A stretch of 40,542 nt of DNA from Desulfatibacillum sp. (GTDB lineage: Bacteria; Desulfobacterota; Desulfobacteria; Desulfobacterales; Desulfatibacillaceae), in the NCBI GenBank assembly GCA_016342355.1, contig JAEINP010000043.1, forward strand, positions 1 through 40,542, read 5' to 3'. Positions 34,554 to 40,542 of this stretch are shown here, in pieces. The notes under the pieces were generated by a model. That model was not told the DNA's origin, made no database searches, and saw nothing but the letters and a program-made list of their open reading frames with translations. Position 1 is the stretch's first letter; the number at the start of each line of letters is the position of its first letter. Made by a program: the position numbers and the translations under genes.

Positions 34554-35881
34554 GCCTGCACCTGCTTTAACTTTTCCTTGGCTTTAATGACGAATTCCCT
34601 GCACGGATATCCCAGTTCCAGGGCTTTTTCGTATTGCCGGGCCGCTTTGGGCAGCTCGCCCCTTTGCTCCAGGATGGAGGCCATGCGAAACTGATACAGG
34701 CCATTGTTGGGGGCGCGTTCCACGCTTTGCGCTGCAAAACTGAGGGCGATATCCAGGTTTTCGCCCATTTTGGAATAGGCAATGGCCAGGGCGGACAGGG
34801 ATTCGGCCTCCTCGGGATTGCATTTGACCGCTTTGGCATAAGCCTTGGCAGCCTCGGCTGTCCGGCCCATGACCATGTGGCAGTCTCCCAGGTATTTGTG
34901 GCTGCTCCAGGATTCCGGGCTGGCTTTGGTTGCCTTTTCCAGGTAGCTGAAGGCTTCTTCGGTTCTGTCCATGACAAGGAGGAGTTTGCCGGTTTCCAGC
35001 AACAGTTCATATAGGTCCGGCTCCACCTTTCCTGCGCGAAAAAAGAATTCCAGGGCTTTTTCCCGGTCACCGAGCATGAGGTAGGATACCCCGGCGTTGT
35101 AAACAGGCATGATTTCAGCCGGGTCCAACTGGGCGGCCATATCAAAACGATCCAGGGCTTTATGGAAGTCTCCGAATACAGCGAAGCATACGCCCAGGCT
35201 GTTGTGGACATTGACGTCGCCCGAGTCCACAAGCAGGGCGCGCTCGAACTCCCGAATCGCCCCTTTCACATCCTTTTCATGATAGAGTTTGTCTCCGCTG
35301 ATATTAAGGCTGACCGCATCAAAGGCTACCAGGACATCCGGTCCAAAAAACTCGGCGTGGTCCAGGGCCTTGAGGATATTGTCGAAAATTTCCGCCCGCT
35401 GAAAGTCGGCCGTGGGGAAGACTGCCGTGCCTACTGTGGCGGTGACATGGCCCTGATCCTTGACAGCGGCCTGGATGGCCCGCCCGGTATCGCGGCATTC
35501 CATTTCTCCGGCCTCGGGCAGGCAGACGGCAAAGATGCCGTGTTCCAAAAGCCCCCATGTGAGGTCATGGCCGGTGCATGTTTGTTCCAGCACCCGGGCC
35601 ACGCTTTTGAGCTTGCGGATCAGGTCGTCCTGATTGTTTTCCCCGGGAGGGGCGTCCAGGCCGTCCACTTTGACAGCCAATGCGCCAAAGGCGTGTTGGG
35701 ATTCCACCTCTTGCAGGCAGTTCTCAATATAATCCCGGCCCGTGACCATGTTTGGAAAGAGTTCCGCCAAGTCTTGGGGCAGGGATTCCGGGGCGGCCTT
35801 GGCCTCCGTGTGGTCTACCTGGGGTGCGGCCTCGGAAATGAGAAAGGCCTTGGTGCATTGTCGGTTTTTACGGGTCCCCAA
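34550..35881 (-). CDS. Degenerate GGDEF-like domain fused to TPR repeats
   Basis: About 443 residues, no membrane helix. Residues ~45-190 look like a GGDEF fold: RDYIENCLQEVES at the start, HGIFAVCLPEAG at the place of GGDEF, and ATVGTAVFPTADFQRAEIFDNILKALDHAE as in the C-terminal half; the catalytic GG(D/E)EF is lost, so it is not an active diguanylate cyclase. Residues ~205-440 are about seven TPRs. Start: TTG at 35881 is well spaced from AAAGGAG; TTG at 35887 is possible. Likely a scaffold or sensor. Lies between selA and gmhA in a run of close genes. Confidence 0.75.
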   Translation of the reverse strand: MGTRKNRQCTKAFLISEAAPQVDHTEAKAAPESLPQDLAELFPNMVTGRDYIENCLQEVESQHAFGALAVKVDGLDAPPGENNQDDLIRKLKSVARVLEQTCTGHDLTWGLLEHGIFAVCLPEAGEMECRDTGRAIQAAVKDQGHVTATVGTAVFPTADFQRAEIFDNILKALDHAEFFGPDVLVAFDAVSLNISGDKLYHEKDVKGAIREFERALLVDSGDVNVHNSLGVCFAVFGDFHKALDRFDMAAQLDPAEIMPVYNAGVSYLMLGDREKALEFFFRAGKVEPDLYELLLETGKLLLVMDRTEEAFSYLEKATKASPESWSSHKYLGDCHMVMGRTAEAAKAYAKAVKCNPEEAESLSALAIAYSKMGENLDIALSFAAQSVERAPNNGLYQFRMASILEQRGELPKAARQYEKALELGYPCREFVIKAKEKLKQVQA

Positions 35882-35929
35882 AAACAAGCACTCCTTTAAA
35901 AAATGGGTATAAGGCCCTTTGCAGGCCGG

Positions 35930-37381
35930 TTATTGCTGCCGGGCCACCTGTTCAATCGCATGGGCGGCCAGGGGAATTTCGTCCTCGGCTATGGTGCGCA
36001 TATCCAGCATGAACACGTCGTCCTCAATCCTCCCGATAACCGGAAGGTCGAGGCCCCGCATGGCCTTTTCCACACTGTTGGCTGTGCGGCCTGCGATAGA
36101 TACGGCCACGCCGAAGCTGGGCAGATCCTGAAGAGGAAGGGCGCCGCCTCCCACTTTGGAAGCTGTGGATTTTACCTTTGAACTGAGGCTGTCCAGCCCC
36201 AGTTTATTAATCCGCGCCTGGAGCCGACGGGCTTTCTTCTTGATGGATTCCAGGTCCAGGGTGAGCATGCGCAGGGTGGGTATGGTTTCCATGCGTTTGA
36301 TCGGGTCCCGATACAGGCGCAGGGTGGTTTCCAAGGCCGCCAGGGTGAGTTTGTCGATACGCAGGGCCCGGGCCACGGGATGCTTTTTAATCCTGTCGAG
36401 CGCATGAGCTTTGCCCACAATGATGCCTGCCTGGGGGCCGCCCAGCATTTTGTCGCCGGAAAAGGTGACCACGTCCGCGCCGGCGCCCACGGATTCGTCC
36501 ACGGTGGGCTCCTTGGTCAGGCCGTATTGGGAGAGATCCACCAAACTTCCGCTGCCCAGGTCTTCCATGACAATCAGGTTGTGCTCTGTGCCCAGTTCCA
36601 CGATTTCCTCGAGGCTCACCGAGGCGGTAAAGCCAACCACGGCGAAATTACTGGTATGGGCCTTGAGGAGCATGGCGGTTTCTTCGCCGATGGCTTGCTG
36701 GTAGTCGCGCATGTGGGTCCGGTTGGTGGCGCCCACTTCCCGGAGGATTGCTCCGCTGGCTGACATGACATCCGGTATGCGGAAGGAGCCGCCTATCTCC
36801 ACCAATTCTCCCCGGGAGACAATGACCTCACGCCCTTTGGCAAGGGCCATAAGACTGAGGAAAACAGCGCCCGCATTGTTGTTCACCACCAGGGCTGCTT
36901 CAGCGCCGGTAAGTTCGCACAGGAGGTCTTCCACCACGGAGAATCGGGAGCCCCGTTTGCCTGCTTCCAGGTCAAACTCCAGGTTGGAGTAATGCCCGGC
37001 GATATCCGTCATGTGTTCGCACACCACGGGGGGCAAAAGGCTTCGGCCCAGGTTGGTGTGGACCACCACTCCGGTGCCGTTAATCACCCGGCGCAGGTTA
37101 TCCCGCATGTCTTCCAGGGCAAGGCTTCGCGCCCGCGCCAGGACCGCATCTTCCAGGGGGGGCTGGAGCCAGGGGGCGTCCTCTCCCGCCACCATTAGGC
37201 GGCGGGCTTCCTCAATGGCGGATCGGGCCGCGCGAAGTACCACGGAACGGGGTAGGTTGTCCCTGTTTTGCATGATGGAATCCAGGATGCGGTCCACCTT
37301 GGGCAGGGAGCGCAAGTCCTTGATTCTTCCAGCATTTTCCGGGCCGGATTGCCGTTTTTGTTTTGTATTTTTTTCTGGCAT
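35930..37381 (-). CDS. selA: L-seryl-tRNA(Sec) selenium transferase
   Basis: 483 residues, PLP enzyme that converts Ser-tRNA(Sec) to Sec-tRNA(Sec) using selenophosphate. N-terminal LRSLPKVDRILD and GTGVVVHTNLGRSLL, and the PLP lysine region FSGDKMLGGPQAGIIVG are diagnostic. It implies the genome encodes selenoproteins (common for formate dehydrogenases and hydrogenases in this group). selB, selD and tRNA-Sec are not in the window. Divergent from the acyl-CoA dehydrogenase gene. Confidence 0.95.
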   Translation of the reverse strand: MPEKNTKQKRQSGPENAGRIKDLRSLPKVDRILDSIMQNRDNLPRSVVLRAARSAIEEARRLMVAGEDAPWLQPPLEDAVLARARSLALEDMRDNLRRVINGTGVVVHTNLGRSLLPPVVCEHMTDIAGHYSNLEFDLEAGKRGSRFSVVEDLLCELTGAEAALVVNNNAGAVFLSLMALAKGREVIVSRGELVEIGGSFRIPDVMSASGAILREVGATNRTHMRDYQQAIGEETAMLLKAHTSNFAVVGFTASVSLEEIVELGTEHNLIVMEDLGSGSLVDLSQYGLTKEPTVDESVGAGADVVTFSGDKMLGGPQAGIIVGKAHALDRIKKHPVARALRIDKLTLAALETTLRLYRDPIKRMETIPTLRMLTLDLESIKKKARRLQARINKLGLDSLSSKVKSTASKVGGGALPLQDLPSFGVAVSIAGRTANSVEKAMRGLDLPVIGRIEDDVFMLDMRTIAEDEIPLAAHAIEQVARQQ

Positions 37382-37466
37382 GATTCTGTTTTATTTGTAT
37401 TGTCACAATCAAACGTGTTATTGTGTCGTGACGTCGGTACATTGTCAACCCGAAAAGGAGGGTCTG

Positions 37467-38615
37467 GTGGACTTTGATCTTAATAAAGAACAAGAAATGA
37501 TCCGGGAGGCGGTAAGGGGCTTTTCAGAAAAAGAAATAGCTCCGGTTGCCCTTGAATTGGACGAGAAGGAAGAATTCTCCCCCGAACTCACCAAGGCCAT
37601 GGGCGAAATCGGCCTGTTTGGCATGTTTGTTTCCGAAGAGTACGGCGGACAGGAGATGGACTATATTTCCTACGCCATTGCCGTGGAGGAGGTCGCCAGG
37701 GTTGATGGGTCCCAGGCCGCCACCGTGGCTGCGGGCAACTCTTTGGGTATCGGCCCCATATATTATTTCGGAAGCGAAGATCAAAAAAAGAAATACCTGC
37801 CCAAATTATGCACCGGCGAGGCTTTGTGGGGCTTTGGCCTGACCGAGCCCGAAGCCGGGTCAGACGCGGGCGGCTCCCAGACCACGGCAGTGCGCGACGG
37901 CAACGAATGGATTTTGAACGGGTCGAAAATTTTCATCACCAACGCGGCCTGCGAGCTTTCCCTGGGTGTGACGGTCCAGGCTGTCACGGGAAATAGGGCG
38001 GACGGACGCCCCGAAACCACCTGTTTTTTGCTGGAGCACGGAACCAAAGGCTTTACGGCCAAGGCCATGCATAAAAAACTCATGTGGCGCTCTTCCAGCA
38101 CGGCGGAACTGTACTTTGACAATGTGCGCCTGACCAACGACGCCATCCTGGGCAAACCCGGCGATGGGTTCAAGCAAATGCTTAAAACCCTGGACGGCGG
38201 CAGGCTTTCCATTGGCGCCATGGGCCTGGGCGGCGCCCAGGGCGCCTATGAAATGGCCCTCAAATACGCCAAAAAACGCAAACAGTTTGGACAGCCTATT
38301 TCCAAGTTTCAGGCCAACGCCTTCAAACTGGCGGACTGCGCCATGGAAATCGAATGCGCCCGGAACCTCTTGTACAAGGCCTGCTGGCTCCGCAGCCAGC
38401 ACAGGCCCTTTGAAAAGCTGGCCTCCATGGCCAAGCTCTATTGCTCCGAGGTCATGGGCCGGGTAGCCAACCACGCGGTGCAGATCCACGGGGGTTACGG
38501 CCTCATGAAGGAATACAACGTGGAGCGTTTTTACCGGGATCAGAAACTCCTGGACATCGGCGAAGGCACCTCCGAAATCCAGAGAATCGTCATCTCCCGG
38601 TTTATCGGCTGCTGA
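37467..38615 (+). CDS. Acyl-CoA dehydrogenase (short-chain type)
   Basis: 382 residues, FAD-dependent, oxidising acyl-CoA to enoyl-CoA and passing electrons to ETF. Start GTG at 37467 with GGAGGG upstream; the frame extends to 37011 across selA and is not coding. Motifs: GFGLTEPEAGSDAGG, WILNGSKIFITNA, GAQGAYEMALKYAKKRKQFG, and IHGGYGLMKEYNVERFYRD followed by IGEGTSEIQR, whose first Glu is the catalytic base. Followed by two terminators. Likely in fatty-acid or butyrate-type beta-oxidation, consistent with the neighbouring energy genes. Confidence 0.92.
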   Translation: MDFDLNKEQEMIREAVRGFSEKEIAPVALELDEKEEFSPELTKAMGEIGLFGMFVSEEYGGQEMDYISYAIAVEEVARVDGSQAATVAAGNSLGIGPIYYFGSEDQKKKYLPKLCTGEALWGFGLTEPEAGSDAGGSQTTAVRDGNEWILNGSKIFITNAACELSLGVTVQAVTGNRADGRPETTCFLLEHGTKGFTAKAMHKKLMWRSSSTAELYFDNVRLTNDAILGKPGDGFKQMLKTLDGGRLSIGAMGLGGAQGAYEMALKYAKKRKQFGQPISKFQANAFKLADCAMEIECARNLLYKACWLRSQHRPFEKLASMAKLYCSEVMGRVANHAVQIHGGYGLMKEYNVERFYRDQKLLDIGEGTSEIQRIVISRFIGC

Positions 38616-38623
38616 TTGTTTTT

Positions 38624-38650
38624 ACCGGATGTATCCGGTTGCTGTTTTTT
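38624..38650 (+). terminator. First terminator after the acyl-CoA dehydrogenase gene
   Basis: ACCGGA-TGTA-TCCGGT followed by TGCTG and six T residues. Starts 9 nt after the stop codon. Confidence 0.6.
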
Positions 38651-38694
38651 GGGTGAGCAACCTGCAAAATACTTTTTCACCATCAAAAAAATCG

Positions 38695-38734
38695 AACGGG
38701 AAAGGCTTCTGAATAAGGGCTTTTCCCGTTTTTT
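38695..38734 (+). terminator. Second terminator after the acyl-CoA dehydrogenase gene
   Basis: AACGGGAAA, 18-nt loop, TTTCCCGTT (nine perfect pairs) running into six T residues. Its A-rich left flank also permits use from the other strand. Confidence 0.8.
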
Positions 38735-38861
38735 CTGGCGATCAACACAAAGATACATGGGACATTCCTTTTTTTTGGGGGAGGACCCTCTTTGCAACGC
38801 GATCTATCTCGAATGGCCTGCATGCCATTCCTTTTCATCCGCAGCCCCTGAGTCAAAAACC

Positions 38862-38891
38862 TTGCACGGATCTATAAAAGCCTGATATATG
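38862..38891 (+). promoter_or_regulatory. Candidate promoter of the antitoxin gene
   Basis: TTGCAC (38862-38867), 18-bp spacer, TATATG (38886-38891). Followed by GAGGAT before the ATG at 38934. Match is moderate. Confidence 0.35.
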
Positions 38892-38933
38892 GTACTAATG
38901 TAACAATATCCAGCAACATGAGGATCTGCAAAC

Positions 38934-39122
38934 ATGCAAACCGAAAGTTTCAAGCGGAAAGCCCAAAAAATCCTGGACAGCTTGCCGGAATCCGCGACCT
39001 GGGACGATCTGATGTACCGGATCTATGTGCGTCAATCCATAGAAGCCGGAATGGAAGACAGCGATAAAGGTCGAACCGTGGATGTTGGAGAAGTGCGGAA
39101 AAAATTCGGATTGCCGAAATGA
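38934..39122 (+). CDS. Antitoxin of a ParE/RelE-type module
   Basis: 62 residues, intact. The C-terminal VRQSIEAGMEDSDKGRTVDVGEVRKKFG is the pattern of short antitoxins paired with ParE/RelE toxins, and the downstream frame encodes a ParE-like toxin starting within its stop codon (ATGA). GAGGAT precedes the ATG. The toxin gene is broken, so the antitoxin is now an orphan, possibly protecting against a related module elsewhere. Confidence 0.78.
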   Translation: MQTESFKRKAQKILDSLPESATWDDLMYRIYVRQSIEAGMEDSDKGRTVDVGEVRKKFGLPK

Positions 39123-39402
39123 AGGTCCACTGGACGAACAACGCCATTGATCACTTGTCCAATATCTATGAGTACATAGCCATCAACTCTCCCACCTATG
39201 CAAAAAATATGGCGGATAGAATAACCCGCCACTCATAGCAAATCGCCGATCACCCTTTCTCCGGTCGAAAAGTGCCTGAGTATGAAACTGATGACATTCG
39301 TGAATTGATTGAAAAGCCCTACCGGATTATTTATCGAATCAAGCCGAAATTGACGTTTTGGCGGTAATCCACGGCGCACGCATGTTTCAGGAGGATTTGT
39401 AG
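39119..39402 (+). pseudogene. Broken ParE/RelE-type toxin gene
   Basis: Starts at ATG 39119 overlapping the antitoxin stop. After 39 codons (MKVHWTNNAIDHLSNIYEY ... ADRITRHS) a TAG at 39236-39238 interrupts it. In the same frame the homology resumes with QIADHPFSGRKVPEYETDD and IRELIEKPYRIIYRIKP; then a frameshift near 39345-39350 puts the last block, IDVLAVIHGARMFQEDL, into another frame ending at TAG 39400-39402. One nonsense mutation and one indel, so it is inactive unless recoded. Confidence 0.85.
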
Positions 39403-39504
39403 CCGCCTTAGTCCACGCTGGCAAAAGAGCCCGGGAACAGGCGCGTCAGGCCGGAATCGGGGTCATTGTGATGAGGTTGCTGTTGAGATGATCCAGAATT
39501 CTTA

Positions 39505-40236
39505 CTATTTCATGGAGTAATCCACAGTAACCACGGCGGTTACCTTTTTTCCAATGGAGTACTCGTCATCGCTGTAACTATCGTCGGAGATATTCGTCGC
39601 AGTGGCTGAAAGGATGCTGAATTTACCCTGCCTTGCTGCCCGCAGGTAGCCCAGCTTGACCCCGCTGCCCTCTGCAAGCACGGCTGCTCTGCTCCTGGCG
39701 TCCATGGTGGCGGCGGTGAGCAAATCGCTTTTTAGATCATTGACTTTGGAAAAAGAAAATTTTGGGGTGTGTGACTGGAGTTCCACGCCCTTTTTTATAA
39801 GCGTATCAATCTGAGTAGAAATCCTTGCAATTTTGTAGACATCGTTGGAACGCACCTTGATGAATTGGGTAAGCTCATAGTCCTCAATTTCATTCGTTTC
39901 GTTATAACCTACTTTCTTAAGGCGTTCTTCAATAGAAACAGAGGTCTTTGAAATTTCACCATCATTGATCTCATTTGAGTGCAAAAACCCCAACACTTCA
40001 AAGGTATGTTTTTCAAGGATATTATAGCCCTCGACAACATTTTTCGTCCTGGTTTTTAACTCTATGGTCCAGGTTGCCAAGTCCGACTCCACAACCTTCT
40101 CCGCATAGCCTCGAACCTTGATAATTTGATGGGACATACGGACGTCACGGATAACATCGGTCACCAAATAGGTGGAAATAATGAGCCCAATGGAGACTAC
40201 GATACCAAACAGCGTGAGCGAGTATTTTCCGTTCAA
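39505..40236 (-). CDS. SIMPL-domain (DUF541) membrane-anchored protein
   Basis: About 243 residues. One N-terminal membrane helix (LTLFGIVVSIGLIISTYLV), then a periplasmic SIMPL domain starting IKVRGYAEKVVESDLATWTIELKTR and ending KKVTAVVTVDYSMK. Start set at TTG 40236, 6 nt after AAAGGGAA; the frame continues upstream without a site. SIMPL proteins (YggE-like) form oligomeric envelope rings of unclear function. Confidence 0.82.
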   Translation of the reverse strand: MNGKYSLTLFGIVVSIGLIISTYLVTDVIRDVRMSHQIIKVRGYAEKVVESDLATWTIELKTRTKNVVEGYNILEKHTFEVLGFLHSNEINDGEISKTSVSIEERLKKVGYNETNEIEDYELTQFIKVRSNDVYKIARISTQIDTLIKKGVELQSHTPKFSFSKVNDLKSDLLTAATMDARSRAAVLAEGSGVKLGYLRAARQGKFSILSATATNISDDSYSDDEYSIGKKVTAVVTVDYSMK

Positions 40237-40542
40237 AGCAAGTTCCCTTTCAAATGAAAACGTCCATAAAATGACAACAGGCATTTGGTTTGAAACGAGA
40301 ATCTTTTGCCCCCAAAGTATCAACTAATGGGGATAAATTATCATTTATAGCCTCAACTATCAAGTATTTTTCAATATTTATTGCTTTTTGATATCAAGTA
40401 AACAGCGGAGAAAATACAGGCCGAGGTCTCGGGGCGCGGTGGCTGCAAGAATCTGTGCGCAAGTGTGATGGTCCGGCAAAAAGTAATCAGAAGCTATAAT
40501 ATCATTTAAATAACTAAATATTTTATGTTAGTTAGTATTTTT
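40237..40542. other. 306-bp AT-rich terminal stretch without a gene
   Basis: No convincing coding region. At the edge a 7-bp A/T-rich inverted repeat (TAACTAA ... TTAGTTA, about 40514-40535) precedes TATTTTT and may be a weak terminator for something outside the window. Confidence 0.4.

Larger units (their letters stand above)
38616..38933. other. 318-bp intergenic stretch with tandem terminators
   Basis: Holds two hairpin terminators for the upstream gene and a candidate promoter for the antitoxin gene. I see no other gene or RNA. Confidence 0.5.

Noticed and set aside
37011-37466. Long N-terminal extension of the acyl-CoA dehydrogenase frame
   Set aside because: It is antisense to selA; the GTG at 37467 has GGAGGG upstream and begins exactly where the family's homology starts.

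Overview
The window looks like a chromosomal segment of a strictly anaerobic, probably sulfate-reducing member of the Desulfobacterota (Desulfobacteraceae/Desulfatibacillum-like). The lineage is inferred from gene content: an Rnf-type membrane complex preceded by a tetrahaem cytochrome c3, NfnAB-type flavoenzymes, a selenocysteine synthase, an ADP-forming acyl-CoA synthetase, an acyl-CoA dehydrogenase, a small 2x[4Fe-4S] ferredoxin and a delta-proteobacterial minor-pilin operon. No species-level call is possible from the sequence alone. Genes are dense, and I see no rRNA, tRNA, CRISPR array, prophage or IS element.

Layout. 1-8058 (minus strand): serS, thrC, a LysM protein and a TPR lipoprotein, then the minor-pilin operon fimT-pilW-pilV-pilX-pilY1 (last gene cut by the window edge) behind a candidate sigma-54 promoter. 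8272-9296 (plus): 5-formyl-THF cyclo-ligase and a small membrane-anchored protein. 9616-13528 (minus): LarA-like protein, O6-alkylguanine methyltransferase, a small unknown protein and RNase J. 13600-18168 (minus): ferredoxin with an attenuator-like leader, ADP-forming acyl-CoA synthetase, and a CoA-transferase fused to a GNAT acetyltransferase. 18359-20248 (minus): secreted TolB-like propeller protein. 20785-24483 (plus): nadK, alpha/beta hydrolase, ispD, and two membrane/TPR proteins. 24493-27359 (minus): LOG-like protein and nfnB/nfnA. 27618-32171 (minus): cytochrome c3-rnfC-rnfD-rnfG-rnfE-rnfA. 32360-37381 (minus): selA, degenerate GGDEF-TPR protein, gmhA, a conserved protein, a Cys-rich protein and a NifU-like scaffold. 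37467-38615 (plus): acyl-CoA dehydrogenase. 38934-39402 (plus): antitoxin plus a broken ParE toxin. 39505-40236 (minus): SIMPL-domain protein.

Most interesting region: the Rnf-like operon is atypical in three independent ways. RnfC keeps its two ferredoxin-type clusters but has lost the glycine-rich NADH/FMN motif. RnfD has Tyr where the flavinylated Thr is expected. No rnfB follows rnfA; instead an nfnAB pair follows, behind its own sigma-54-like promoter. The membrane Fe-S cysteines of RnfA/RnfE and the RnfG flavinylation site are intact, so this looks like a functional variant and not a wreck. I infer a rewired electron path, for example cytochrome c3 to membrane complex to a cytoplasmic partner that may be NfnAB.

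The second notable element is the ferredoxin gene: a sigma-70-like promoter, a 19-codon leader ORF ending at an intrinsic terminator, and the ferredoxin start codon 27 nt beyond it.
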